From GCA-2720975 sp964469565 (GTDB lineage: Bacteria > Planctomycetota > UBA1135 > GCA-002686595): 64,000 nucleotides of DNA. This document shows positions 1-8,157 of the stretch, piece by piece. Each line of letters begins with the position of its first letter. Within the stretch, counting starts at the first letter, position 1. The stretch is from positions 276,058 through 340,057 of the forward strand of contig CAYXZD010000002.1 in the NCBI GenBank assembly GCA_964469565.1, given 5' to 3'. The notes beneath the pieces were generated by a model that was given only the letters and a program-made list of their open reading frames with translations, was not told the origin of the DNA and did no database searches. A program made the position numbers and the translations under genes.

Positions 1-225
1 AGCAGCGGCGAGAAGCGCTAGATTCACGCCACTGACTGCCATCACCATGTCTTGGGAGAGTAGCCGCAGGGGCTCGTCAGCTGCCGCACTCTCGGCGAGC
101 GTGGGAAAACGCATGGTGCAGAAAGCCCAGATGGCCCACAGGCTGCAGAGGAGTCCGTAACTCATCACTAATACCGTGATTGGGCGCAGAATAAAGGCGG
201 ATTCTGAGACTACGGGTTCACGCAC
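1..225 (-). CDS. Partial membrane protein, 5' part only
   Basis: An open frame on the minus strand runs off the left edge. The best start is a GTG at 225, giving a 75-residue N-terminal part that begins MREPVVSESAFILRPITV. It has one clear hydrophobic stretch (about residues 16-38) and the start of a second at the edge, so an integral membrane protein is likely. I do not recognise the family. It is divergent from the TRAP permease genes, with about 55 bp between the two starts, so both promoters would have to fit there. No in-frame ATG lies upstream, which makes the start uncertain. Confidence 0.45.
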   Translation of the reverse strand, partial: MREPVVSESAFILRPITVLVMSYGLLCSLWAIWAFCTMRFPTLAESAAADEPLRLLSQDMVMAVSGVNLALLAAA

Positions 226-280
226 GGGTGATCGAGGGTAGGGATTGCTGTCAAGGCTTGCGGATGCTTATCGTACTACA

Positions 281-853
281 ATGCACCGTCTCCTGCGTTT
301 CTCACACACGATCGACTCTCTGAGCCGCAGGCTGGGCCGTTGGGTGGCGTGGTTGACCCTCGCCATGGTCATCATTGGCGCCTACAACGCACTCGCCCGC
401 TATGCCGAACGCAGCATGGGGTTGCAACTCTCGTCCAATGCATACGTGGAGTCACAGTGGTACCTTTTCAGCCTCGTTTTCCTCTTGGGCGCCCCCTATA
501 CACTTCGTTCTGATCGGCACGTACGTGTCGATGTTCTTTACGGGGGGCACACCACCACCGCAAAGGCGTGGATTGACTTGGTCGGGGGACTGTTTTTTCT
601 CCTACCTTTCTGTGCGTTTGGCATTTGGTCCTCGATTGATTTCGTCGCAGATTCATGGGCGACGAAAGAAATGTCTTCTGATCCAGGTGGACTAGCCCGC
701 TACCCCCTCAAGAGTGTGTTACCGCTGGCCTTCTTTCTCATTGGACTGCAAGGCATCTCTGAGATCATCAAACGCATCGCCATCCTGCGTGGGGTCCCAA
801 TCCAAGTCGTCGGCCTGACCGAAGACGAACCCTTCCACGAGGATGCAACATGA
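281..853 (+). CDS. dctQ: TRAP transporter small permease subunit
   Basis: Small membrane subunit of a tripartite ATP-independent periplasmic transporter, which works with DctM and a periplasmic receptor to import carboxylates using an ion gradient. The protein has four hydrophobic segments and DctQ-type features: an amphipathic start (HRLLRFSHTIDSLSRRLG), then WVAWLTLAMVIIGAYNALARY, then LGAPYTLRSDRHVRVDVLY. ATG 281 is chosen because the family pattern begins there; an in-frame TTG at 245 would add 12 residues. The stop overlaps the dctM start as ATGA, so the two are translationally coupled. The receptor gene is not upstream as is usual but convergent at 2196-3332. Confidence 0.85.
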   Translation: MHRLLRFSHTIDSLSRRLGRWVAWLTLAMVIIGAYNALARYAERSMGLQLSSNAYVESQWYLFSLVFLLGAPYTLRSDRHVRVDVLYGGHTTTAKAWIDLVGGLFFLLPFCAFGIWSSIDFVADSWATKEMSSDPGGLARYPLKSVLPLAFFLIGLQGISEIIKRIAILRGVPIQVVGLTEDEPFHEDAT

Positions 854-2175
854 TCATTGAGGCATTAGGACCCCTGATGTTCCTCGTGTTGTTCCTGCTG
901 ATCTTTGTAGGTTACCCGGTTGCATTCTCCCTTGGAGGCACCGCCCTCATCTTCGCGATACTCGGCGTGGAGAGCGGTGAGTTCGGATGGGCCCTCGTAC
1001 GCGCCTTTCCCGAACGTGTTTTTGGGATCATGGGGAATCAGATTCTCCTGGCCGTGCCATTCTTCATCTTTATGGGCACGATGCTTCAGCGGTCCAAGTT
1101 AGCCGAAGACCTGCTGCATACCATTGGCCTGCTGTTTGGCCCCATTCGAGGAGGTTTAGCCCTAGCCGTCGTCCTTGTGGGTACTCTCCTAGCCGCCGCC
1201 ACGGGAGTGGTTGGTGCATCTGTTGTGGCAATGGGAATGATCTCCCTTCCCATCATGATGCGCTATGGATACAAGCCCAGCCTTTCCACTGGAGTAATCT
1301 GCGCCTCAGGCACACTCGGCCAGATCGTTCCACCAAGTGTGGTCCTGGTTGTGCTCGCCGATCAACTTGAACTCAGCGTCGGTGACTTGTTTGTTGGAGC
1401 ACTCGTCCCCGGCCTGTTGCTTGCTGGCAGCTACGCAGTGTACGTCATGGTTGTGGCCTACCTGAAGCCCTCCGTCGCACCCGCCATCCCCAGATCGGAG
1501 CGCCAAGCTGCGGGACGGCTCGGAGCACAAGTGGCCAAAGTAATGGTGCCCCCCTTAGTATTGATTTTGGTCGTATTGGGCAGCATTTTCACCGGAATCG
1601 CCACTCCAACGGAAGCCGGAGCCCTTGGCTCCGTGGGTGCGCTTCTCTTAGCGGCATGCAATCACCGGCTCACTCGCATGGCCCTCAATGGAACGATGCA
1701 TGAGACCATGCGCCTAACAAGCATGATTGTGTTCTTGCTGATTGGTTCCACGGCCTTCGCCCTAGTGTTTCGAGGACTCCACGGCGACGAGTGGATCAAG
1801 GATCTGCTGACCGGACTTCCTGGGGGGAGAGTCGGCTTCCTCATTGTAGCCAACCTTGCGATATTCTCTCTTGGGTTCTTCATCGACTTCTTTGAGATCG
1901 CTTTCATTCTTCTGCCCCTCATTCAACCAGCCGCCCAACACCTTGGCATCGTGGGAGACGACATGGTTTGGTTCGGCGTAATGATCGCCATGAATCTGCA
2001 GACTAGTTTCCTCACACCCCCATTCGGGTTCTCCCTGTTCTATCTACGAGGGGTGGCCCCCAAATCGATCCCCACAATGGAAATCTACCGAGGGGTCGTG
2101 CCATTCATCATCATTCAATTGCTTTGCCTGATTGCCGTCGTGCTCTGCCCCGAGCTTGTGACTGGCCTCTTGTAA
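850..2175 (+). CDS. dctM: TRAP transporter large permease subunit
   Basis: Large membrane subunit of the TRAP transporter, the part that carries the transport path. At 441 residues with about 12 hydrophobic segments it is full length for DctM. Family signatures include AVPFFIFMGTMLQRS near residue 72, AAATGVVGASVVAMG near residue 115, ASGTLGQIVPPSVVLVV near residue 152 and TGIATPTEAGALG near residue 248. It overlaps dctQ by four bases (ATGA). Twenty bases after its stop lies the stop of the convergent receptor gene, and I see no hairpin between them. Substrate class is inferred from the receptor, not from this subunit. Confidence 0.9.
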   Translation: MIIEALGPLMFLVLFLLIFVGYPVAFSLGGTALIFAILGVESGEFGWALVRAFPERVFGIMGNQILLAVPFFIFMGTMLQRSKLAEDLLHTIGLLFGPIRGGLALAVVLVGTLLAAATGVVGASVVAMGMISLPIMMRYGYKPSLSTGVICASGTLGQIVPPSVVLVVLADQLELSVGDLFVGALVPGLLLAGSYAVYVMVVAYLKPSVAPAIPRSERQAAGRLGAQVAKVMVPPLVLILVVLGSIFTGIATPTEAGALGSVGALLLAACNHRLTRMALNGTMHETMRLTSMIVFLLIGSTAFALVFRGLHGDEWIKDLLTGLPGGRVGFLIVANLAIFSLGFFIDFFEIAFILLPLIQPAAQHLGIVGDDMVWFGVMIAMNLQTSFLTPPFGFSLFYLRGVAPKSIPTMEIYRGVVPFIIIQLLCLIAVVLCPELVTGLL

Positions 2176-2195
2176 GCAACGAGTGGAATCCGCCC

Positions 2196-3332
2196 CTAGC
2201 TCCAAGCGTATTTGGCGTAGGCCAGCTCGGCCGTCCCAAACCACCGAAAAGAATCCTCGCGGAACGTGCGCCAGTGATCAAGGATCTTGGAATACTCCTT
2301 ATTGGCTGCCGCTTGGTCGATGAGCAATTGCTCAGAAGCCTCCTTAGAGGCTGCCATAATCTCGTCACTGAAGGGGAGCAGGTTTACCCCCCTCGCAAGA
2401 AGTCGTTGTAAAGCCGCTGGGTTGGAATTGTCGTAGCGAGCTTGCATCACCTGTGATGCTTCCGAGCATGCAGTTTGGAAAACCGCTCTGTACTCAGCAG
2501 AGAGACTGTCCCATGCAGGTTGGCCCACAAGATATGCCAGCGACGGACCGGGCTCCCACCAACCTGGGTAGTAGTAGTTCTTCGCTACCTTGTAAAAACC
2601 AAGCTGTTCGTCATCTGCAGGCCCCACCCACTCGGTGGCATCCAAGGCACCACGCTCGAGTGCTGTGTAGATTTCCCCTCCAGCAAGAACCTGAACTGTT
2701 ACACCGAGAGCATCCATCACCTTACCGCCCAGCCCGGGGATGCGCATTTTTAGACCGCGGAGATCATCAAGCCTGTCAACCCGGCCTTTGAACCAGCCGC
2801 CCATCTGTGCTCCTGTGTTGCCACCCGGAAAATTCCGGATGCCAAATTGAGCATAGATCGACCGCATGAGTGTCAATCCGCCAGCCTCATGAAGCCAAGC
2901 GGCCTGTTGCCGGGGCGTGAGGCCGAAGGGTACACAGGTGTCGAAGGCTAGAGCCGGGTGCTTGCCCGTGTAGTAGTAGCCTGCGCTCTGACCCACCTCC
3001 ACCGATCCCTTCTGGACGGCATCTAGAACCTGCAAACCGGGCACAATCTCTCCCGCCTGATAAGGCGTGATTTCGAATTTGCCCCCCGTCATGGCGGCAA
3101 CCCGTTGAGCCAAGACCTCCGCCCCGCCAAACATTGTCTCCAGTGAGCTTGGAAAGCTCGATGCCAGACGCCAGCGCACGCGATCACCGGTGTGAATCGC
3201 CGGCCCCGCCCCAGCAACAGCCCCTTGACGATTGGAAGCGCTCACTGCAGCAGCACCGATTAGGCCTGTGGCTGCACCGACCAAGCCCCCGGTTAGAAAC
3301 GCCCGTCGTTGCTGCTGGTGTCCTGGGTCCAT
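2196..3332 (-). CDS. dctP: TRAP receptor, TakP-like 2-oxoacid-binding type
   Basis: Periplasmic substrate-binding subunit of a TRAP transporter. The N-terminus has a twin-arginine signal (RRAFLTGGLVGAATG) followed by an Ala-rich segment, so export of the folded protein is likely. The mature part resembles the TakP/monocarboxylate receptor branch: LRGLKMRIPGLGGKVMDALG (the Arg should bind the substrate carboxylate), LDATEWVGPADDEQLGFYK, YYYPGWWEPG and a C-terminal WRTFREDSFRWF helix. ATG 3332 is preferred; a TTG at 3341 would add three residues. It lies a few bases downstream of the acetylesterase gene in the same operon and is convergent with dctQM, an uncommon arrangement. Confidence 0.85.
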   Translation of the reverse strand: MDPGHQQQRRAFLTGGLVGAATGLIGAAAVSASNRQGAVAGAGPAIHTGDRVRWRLASSFPSSLETMFGGAEVLAQRVAAMTGGKFEITPYQAGEIVPGLQVLDAVQKGSVEVGQSAGYYYTGKHPALAFDTCVPFGLTPRQQAAWLHEAGGLTLMRSIYAQFGIRNFPGGNTGAQMGGWFKGRVDRLDDLRGLKMRIPGLGGKVMDALGVTVQVLAGGEIYTALERGALDATEWVGPADDEQLGFYKVAKNYYYPGWWEPGPSLAYLVGQPAWDSLSAEYRAVFQTACSEASQVMQARYDNSNPAALQRLLARGVNLLPFSDEIMAASKEASEQLLIDQAAANKEYSKILDHWRTFREDSFRWFGTAELAYAKYAWS

Positions 3333-3347
3333 CGTCGACAAGTCGCT

Positions 3348-5345
3348 TTACTTCGGAGCCGTCAACGCAGGCCAGTCATCCGTGCGAAATGAAGGGGCCG
3401 GCAGCCCCGATGCGTTCTTCAGGTTGGGTTCATCAGCTGCCCCCCAAGCAAATCGTACCGCTCGGGGATGAGGTACGTCGGGGCTGCTCACGAGCACGGT
3501 CTCTCCATCAATTCGAGCGTCCGCTGCATGGAAGACTCTATCTTCACCTGCAATGGTAAAGTGGGTGGGGCTTCCTCCAAGCGCGGTCAAGCCGCCCTCG
3601 GCGTAGGCAAAATGCAAGCGCGCCGTATCCCCAACCACCACCATGGAGCGGTAAAGCGGACCCGAAGGCACAATATCTGCGCCGTAGTCTCGCGCCAAAG
3701 CCCATCGGGCGAGGCGTGCACCCACATCCTGCTTGTTGACAGGGTGAATATCCTTGGGATTACCAATGTCCATCGTCACAGCCATGCCCGTGTTGGCTAG
3801 TGTCAACGCCATGGCCTGGGCTTCACGCAACTCCGCTGCTTGGCCTGTGTCATTCCCGTAGTTGTAGGGAGCAATCTGGACGAAATAGAATGGAAAGTCA
3901 GACTGCGTCCACCGTCGACGCCAATCGCGAATCATGGCCGGAAACAAAGTCCGATACTGAACTGCGCGTGTGCGGTTCGACTCACCCTGATACCAGATTG
4001 CCCCGCGCATGGCGAAGGGAATGATTGGCGCGATCATGGCGTTATACAAAGCGGTTGGGTAATTGCGATGAAACCAATTGTCGACTGGGAATTCACCTAA
4101 GGTGGACATGGATGCCCCTTTTCGGACCATCCATGTACCCTCGAGGCGGACGCCCTCACCCGGACCTGAATCCGCAGCCCGCAATCGCATCTCATGATTC
4201 TTACCACCCCCGACCCCTAAGGTCCCAGCGCCTCCCGTGTCCACAGCGCAGACAGCAATCGTATTGTGACCCGCGCGCAGGGTGCCAACGGGTAGCGGGT
4301 AGGAGCGCGGCTCCAAGTATTTTCCCATGGCTGTGGTTGAGCCAACGCGTTTGCCATTGACAAAGGTCACATCCATATCATCCACAGGTCCAAGGTCGAG
4401 TACACATGCTCCGCTGGCTAACGCCGCATCCACCTCCATGGTGTGCAGAAACCACACGCATCCGTCAAAGCCGCCGAGGCCTAGACTAGAGAAGTTAGCG
4501 GGGACCTTTGCATCCTCCCAGCCTCCTTCACCTGGTGCCAGGGACATCCAGCTACCCACAAATCCCGGATCTGTAGCTTCAAGGTTTTTCCACCAACCAC
4601 CCTGCAAACTCGCCAGGGAAGCCGCCGGTTCTGCACTTTGAATCGCTGAACTCAATCGGGAGAGGGGATCGGAGAATTCGCCAGCTTCAGTGAGTGCTTC
4701 GCGACTCGTCCATGCCTCGATAACCGTCCCCCCCCAATTGGTGGAGACAAGCCCGATGGGTACGCCTAGTTTCGCTTGGAGCTCCCGCCCGAAGTAATAA
4801 CTCACTGCACTGAAGCCCGGCGCGGTCGCTGGCGAACAAACGGACCATGACCCGCTGATGTCCGCTGCGGGCTCCATGGCGAAGGATTGTTTCGCTTGAA
4901 AGAATCGAATCCGAGGGTGGTTTGCCGCCCGTCCCTCGAAGGCAGCGTCAGCCCCCTGGGAAACTGTCCACTGCATGTTGGACTGCCCCGAACAGATCCA
5001 AACCTCTCCCGCGAGGATATCCTTCAAGAGTACGCCCGAGCTTTGTCCCTGCACACTGATGGCATGGGGGCCCCCCGCCGGAGGAGTTGAGAGCCTCACG
5101 CGCCATTCTCCGGCTGCAGTAGCCACCGCGCGCACCTGGCCCGAGCTATTCGCGCCGCCGCTTGCCCATGAGGGGGTCACCACAATCTCCTCCCCGGGGT
5201 CGGCCCATCCCCAGATGGGCACGCTTGCGCTACGTTGCAGGACCATGTGGTCGCCAAAGATCCGAGCAAGGCGAACATCACAATGGCCTGAAGGTGCAGC
5301 AAACGCCAGAACGAAAAGGAAGCAGATTGAGCGGTGCATGAACAT
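3348..5345 (-). CDS. Secreted sialate O-acetylesterase family protein
   Basis: SGNH-type carbohydrate esterase expected to remove O-acetyl groups from sialic acid or other acetylated sugars in the periplasm or outside. A signal peptide (MFMHRSICFLFVLAFAAPSG) precedes a beta domain (MVLQRSASVPIWGWADPGEEI). The catalytic Ser motif GQSNMQW lies near residue 120. A galactose-binding-like insertion follows (ANFSSLGLGGFDGCVWF), then RGAIWYQGESNR and the family pattern DIHPVNKQDVGARLARWAL that carries the Asp-x-x-His pair. About 665 residues is normal for multidomain members. ATG 5345 is chosen over a TTG at 5369 because the signal peptide starts there. It sits between a propeller gene (23-47 bp upstream, depending on the start used) and the TRAP receptor. 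Confidence 0.85.
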   Translation of the reverse strand: MFMHRSICFLFVLAFAAPSGHCDVRLARIFGDHMVLQRSASVPIWGWADPGEEIVVTPSWASGGANSSGQVRAVATAAGEWRVRLSTPPAGGPHAISVQGQSSGVLLKDILAGEVWICSGQSNMQWTVSQGADAAFEGRAANHPRIRFFQAKQSFAMEPAADISGSWSVCSPATAPGFSAVSYYFGRELQAKLGVPIGLVSTNWGGTVIEAWTSREALTEAGEFSDPLSRLSSAIQSAEPAASLASLQGGWWKNLEATDPGFVGSWMSLAPGEGGWEDAKVPANFSSLGLGGFDGCVWFLHTMEVDAALASGACVLDLGPVDDMDVTFVNGKRVGSTTAMGKYLEPRSYPLPVGTLRAGHNTIAVCAVDTGGAGTLGVGGGKNHEMRLRAADSGPGEGVRLEGTWMVRKGASMSTLGEFPVDNWFHRNYPTALYNAMIAPIIPFAMRGAIWYQGESNRTRAVQYRTLFPAMIRDWRRRWTQSDFPFYFVQIAPYNYGNDTGQAAELREAQAMALTLANTGMAVTMDIGNPKDIHPVNKQDVGARLARWALARDYGADIVPSGPLYRSMVVVGDTARLHFAYAEGGLTALGGSPTHFTIAGEDRVFHAADARIDGETVLVSSPDVPHPRAVRFAWGAADEPNLKNASGLPAPSFRTDDWPALTAPK

Positions 5346-5392
5346 TGATGCCAAAGTAATCGGAGTCAAATGGGAAACTAGAGCCTTGAAGC

Positions 5393-6577
5393 CTACTGGA
5401 GCCTGTGGTCAAGACACACAAGATGTCCCTTGCTATTTCTGCAATAAATGAGTCCGTTTGCGAGCACAGGCATCGTCCAACAAACTCCATCATCAAACAG
5501 ATCCGTGCGCGAGAGTTCTTCGAACTCACCCGGATTGACCTTGGCAATGACCAGTTCACCATCACCCGTCATCAAGAGGAGGCGATGGGGTGTAGCGGAG
5601 ATGGCGCCCTTGCCCATGCCACGCATGCGCCACTGTTCTTCCCCCTCAAGATCGAAGCAACGCAGTTGGGATTCATCAATCCCATAGACGTGCCCCTCGA
5701 TCACCATGCTTGTTGCCATGTGGTTGCGTAGAGTTTTCGTCTCCCAGACAACCTCAAGGCCCTCCTTGCTGAGGCGCAGGAGGCTGCCCCCATGGCCATA
5801 TCCAGATGCAATGAGGATCTGGTCGCCCCCGATAGGCACCGGCGTGGCTGCATTGACCTCATAGCGCGTCTCCCACGGATGCTGAGCGATCACCGCTTGA
5901 CCGTCCGGAGTCATGAGAAACAGACCGTCGCTTCCAAATACCGCCAAGCAATCTCGATCATCAAGCTTGCAAAAGACTGGAGTGGAATAGGCATGCCCCA
6001 CCCGCTTCGAACTCTGCCAAAGAGTCTCGCCGGTTTCAGGATCCAGTGCGAGCACCAGCCCCATGTTGAGTATGACCTGATTCTCGTGAACAACAGGTGA
6101 TGCACTAAAGCCCCAAGTGGGCTGAGTCAATTTGTACTCCTTGAGCAACTCTCGGCGCCAAACAACCTTGCCACTCTTGGCATCGAGGCAAACCACCTGT
6201 GCTTCGCGGTTGGAGTAGTACACAACATCGCCGAACACTACCGGTGTAGCCAGAGTGCCCCCGCCGTGTGCCCGGTTCCAGATCTTCGCTGGATAGGAAT
6301 AGGTCCAAACCAGTTTGCCTGTTTCCGCGTCAAAACAACGAACAGAGTCTTCCTTAGCTTGTTCGTCAAAACCTGCCGTGTAGGCAAGACCTGCTGCAAC
6401 GCTAACGCTCGAGTATCCGAGACCCACCTGCGCCTCCCACACCGGCTCACCCTCGTCCTTCCAATCAGTCTCACGAGAAATCCCATCGAGATTCGGTCCG
6501 CGCCAAGTGGGCCAGTCATCCACGGGGTGAGCGGGAAGGGTTGTACAAAGGCCTAAGACAGCAGTTGAGAGAATCAT
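5393..6577 (-). CDS. Secreted PQQ-like beta-propeller protein
   Basis: A signal peptide (MILSTAVLGLCTTLPAHP) is followed by the opening WPTWRGPNLDGISRETDW, typical of planctomycete/verrucomicrobial quinoprotein-like propellers. Repeated blades carry the A-x-D-x-x-T/S-G-x-x-x-W pattern (DAETGKLVWTYSYP, DAKSGKVVWRREL, DPETGETLWQSS). About 390 residues fits a single seven- or eight-bladed propeller. There is no cytochrome domain and no obvious PQQ dehydrogenase catalytic set, so a binding, scaffold or BamB-like role is as likely as redox activity. A GGAG lies six bases before the ATG. First gene of the propeller-acetylesterase-receptor group. Confidence 0.8.
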   Translation of the reverse strand: MILSTAVLGLCTTLPAHPVDDWPTWRGPNLDGISRETDWKDEGEPVWEAQVGLGYSSVSVAAGLAYTAGFDEQAKEDSVRCFDAETGKLVWTYSYPAKIWNRAHGGGTLATPVVFGDVVYYSNREAQVVCLDAKSGKVVWRRELLKEYKLTQPTWGFSASPVVHENQVILNMGLVLALDPETGETLWQSSKRVGHAYSTPVFCKLDDRDCLAVFGSDGLFLMTPDGQAVIAQHPWETRYEVNAATPVPIGGDQILIASGYGHGGSLLRLSKEGLEVVWETKTLRNHMATSMVIEGHVYGIDESQLRCFDLEGEEQWRMRGMGKGAISATPHRLLLMTGDGELVIAKVNPGEFEELSRTDLFDDGVCWTMPVLANGLIYCRNSKGHLVCLDHRLQ

Positions 6578-6632
6578 GAGTGCTCCAGGTAGATTGGGGG
6601 TCCCAGCCAGTTTAGGGGTCTTGGCCGTAGAG

Positions 6633-6662
6633 GGGGTGGATGATCTGGGTAACCAGAACCCC
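6633..6662 (-). terminator. Hairpin after the WD40-DUF3299 gene
   Basis: A nested inverted repeat begins three bases after the stop codon of the upstream minus-strand gene. The outer arms are GGGGT (6633-6637) and ACCCC (6658-6662); the inner arms are TCTGG (6644-6648) and CCAGA (6653-6657). The inner loop reads GTAA on the plus strand. There is no T-run on the minus strand, so it may be an mRNA 3'-end structure and not an intrinsic terminator. Confidence 0.35.
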
Positions 6663-6664
6663 TT

Positions 6665-8101
6665 TCACCCATCTAAGACACGCACTGAGCTTGCACGCAT
6701 GCGATAGAGGCTCGTCGCGAATCCTGCAGGCCCCACCTGTTCACCGATTTCCAGGATACCGGCCACCTCTACCCGGTAGTCGGGCACCAGTTGCGATGTG
6801 CCCGCAGGCGCCTGCACCTCAATCCACTCATCCATGACGGGAATCGACCCAAAGCAACAGCCGGGTGGAAATCGGGACAACAAAAACGTTTTCACCTCCT
6901 CACCCTCAAGAGCCGCTGCGAGGGGGAACCCGATGGCCGTGATCTCTTTCCCAGCAAGCGTCTGCACGTTGAGTGGAAAGCGGTCGATTCCGAATTTCTC
7001 GGAGGGCGAGCGCAATTCTGGGGGGTCATAATCAGGGATTGCGAGGCAAGCAAGGTCTAGTCGCCCATCCTCACTGAATTGCACCGGTTGCGCCTGCATA
7101 GGAGCCACCGAGTCGAGCGGCATCCCCCGCTTGAGCCCGGGAGGGACTTTCACCGCGTTCACATTCCACGCGAATACTCGCCGACCCGGACCTGCAGTTG
7201 CAAGCAGATTGCCCGAGGTGCTTGTCGCGAGGCGCGGCACCGATCCCATTGGAAGGGCTAGGTCGATGAGAGTCCGGCCACTGGCAACATCAATGAGGTG
7301 CAACGCACCCGCAAGGGAAGAAGCTGCTAGGAGCCCTCGGGTTCCCATGAAGACCATCGACCGTGCGGGGCTACCCAACCCACGCACTTGTGAAATCAGT
7401 CCGTCTTCCATATTCCACACTTCAATGAGATCAGTCCCCACCTCGGTAGTGGCCACTAGCTGTCCGCCGAGACCCACAGCCACTGCCCCCATGAGGAGAC
7501 CACTCTCTATTCGCATGCCGGCTCGCTTGGTACCGGTCTGTGTGTGCCATGTGCGCAGATTGCCGCCGTCAGCAGACCAGGCGAGGGTCTGCCCGTTCAT
7601 GGAAAGGTCGAGATTACTCACGCCGCGCTGCACGGGCCCAGGCTTGAAGAAGCTAGGCTGTTCCTGCCCCTCATCCCAGGCGACGATTGCCGCTCCGATC
7701 GTCACAGCCACCACTCGATGCCCATTCCACGACACTCGAGCTAAGGGTTCTCCAGCACCCGTGAGGACACGCTCCTCGATGAGTGGATCGACAGACCAAA
7801 CCCGAACAGTTCGGTCAGGGCCAGCGCTGGCAATGCGCTCGCCATCGGCACGAAACGCGATGCATGTCACACCGCGGCGGTGCCCCTTCGATTCGCTTAC
7901 CAATTCGCCCGTTTCTAAAGAAAACAGGCGCAAGCGATCATTAGAGTATCCGGCCGCAAGGAGCCCCTTAGATTCGGATACCGCCACGCAGAGGGCCTCG
8001 CCACGCTCGGCCTCATGCTGCAAGAGTAGCTGGGGCCGTTCCGATCCAGCGCATGCCCCCAGGGCAGCCATGATGAATAGCGAGCGAAAAACCGAAGCCA
8101 T
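6665..8101 (-). CDS. Lipoprotein with WD40 propeller and DUF3299 domain
   Basis: A lipoprotein signal (MASVFRSLFIMAALGAC) is followed by WD40-type repeats over roughly residues 35-330, for example GHRRGVTCIAFRADGERIAS then DRTVRVWSVD. The last 100 residues change character: PLNVQTLAGKEITAIGF, then TFLLSRFPPGCCFGSIPVMD and EWIEV, a pattern resembling DUF3299 with its Cys-rich turn. Fusion of the two is seen directly; the DUF3299 name is from memory of the family. ATG 8101 fits the signal peptide better than TTG 8125. It closes the operon with the ABC ATPase and FtsX-like permease. DUF3299 genes are known beside such ABC genes in other bacteria, in some cases tied to metal uptake, so a role in handling a ligand for this transporter is a reasonable guess. 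Confidence 0.7.
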   Translation of the reverse strand: MASVFRSLFIMAALGACAGSERPQLLLQHEAERGEALCVAVSESKGLLAAGYSNDRLRLFSLETGELVSESKGHRRGVTCIAFRADGERIASAGPDRTVRVWSVDPLIEERVLTGAGEPLARVSWNGHRVVAVTIGAAIVAWDEGQEQPSFFKPGPVQRGVSNLDLSMNGQTLAWSADGGNLRTWHTQTGTKRAGMRIESGLLMGAVAVGLGGQLVATTEVGTDLIEVWNMEDGLISQVRGLGSPARSMVFMGTRGLLAASSLAGALHLIDVASGRTLIDLALPMGSVPRLATSTSGNLLATAGPGRRVFAWNVNAVKVPPGLKRGMPLDSVAPMQAQPVQFSEDGRLDLACLAIPDYDPPELRSPSEKFGIDRFPLNVQTLAGKEITAIGFPLAAALEGEEVKTFLLSRFPPGCCFGSIPVMDEWIEVQAPAGTSQLVPDYRVEVAGILEIGEQVGPAGFATSLYRMRASSVRVLDG

Positions 8102-8157
8102 GCTGTGGATGATAGCGATTTGCAAGTCTCATCCGTAGAGCCAGAGCAAGGCAGCTC

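Noticed and set aside
7131..8138. 335-residue plus-strand frame opposite the WD40-DUF3299 gene
   Set aside because: Antisense shadow rich in Arg, Pro and Ser; the minus strand has clear WD40 repeats.
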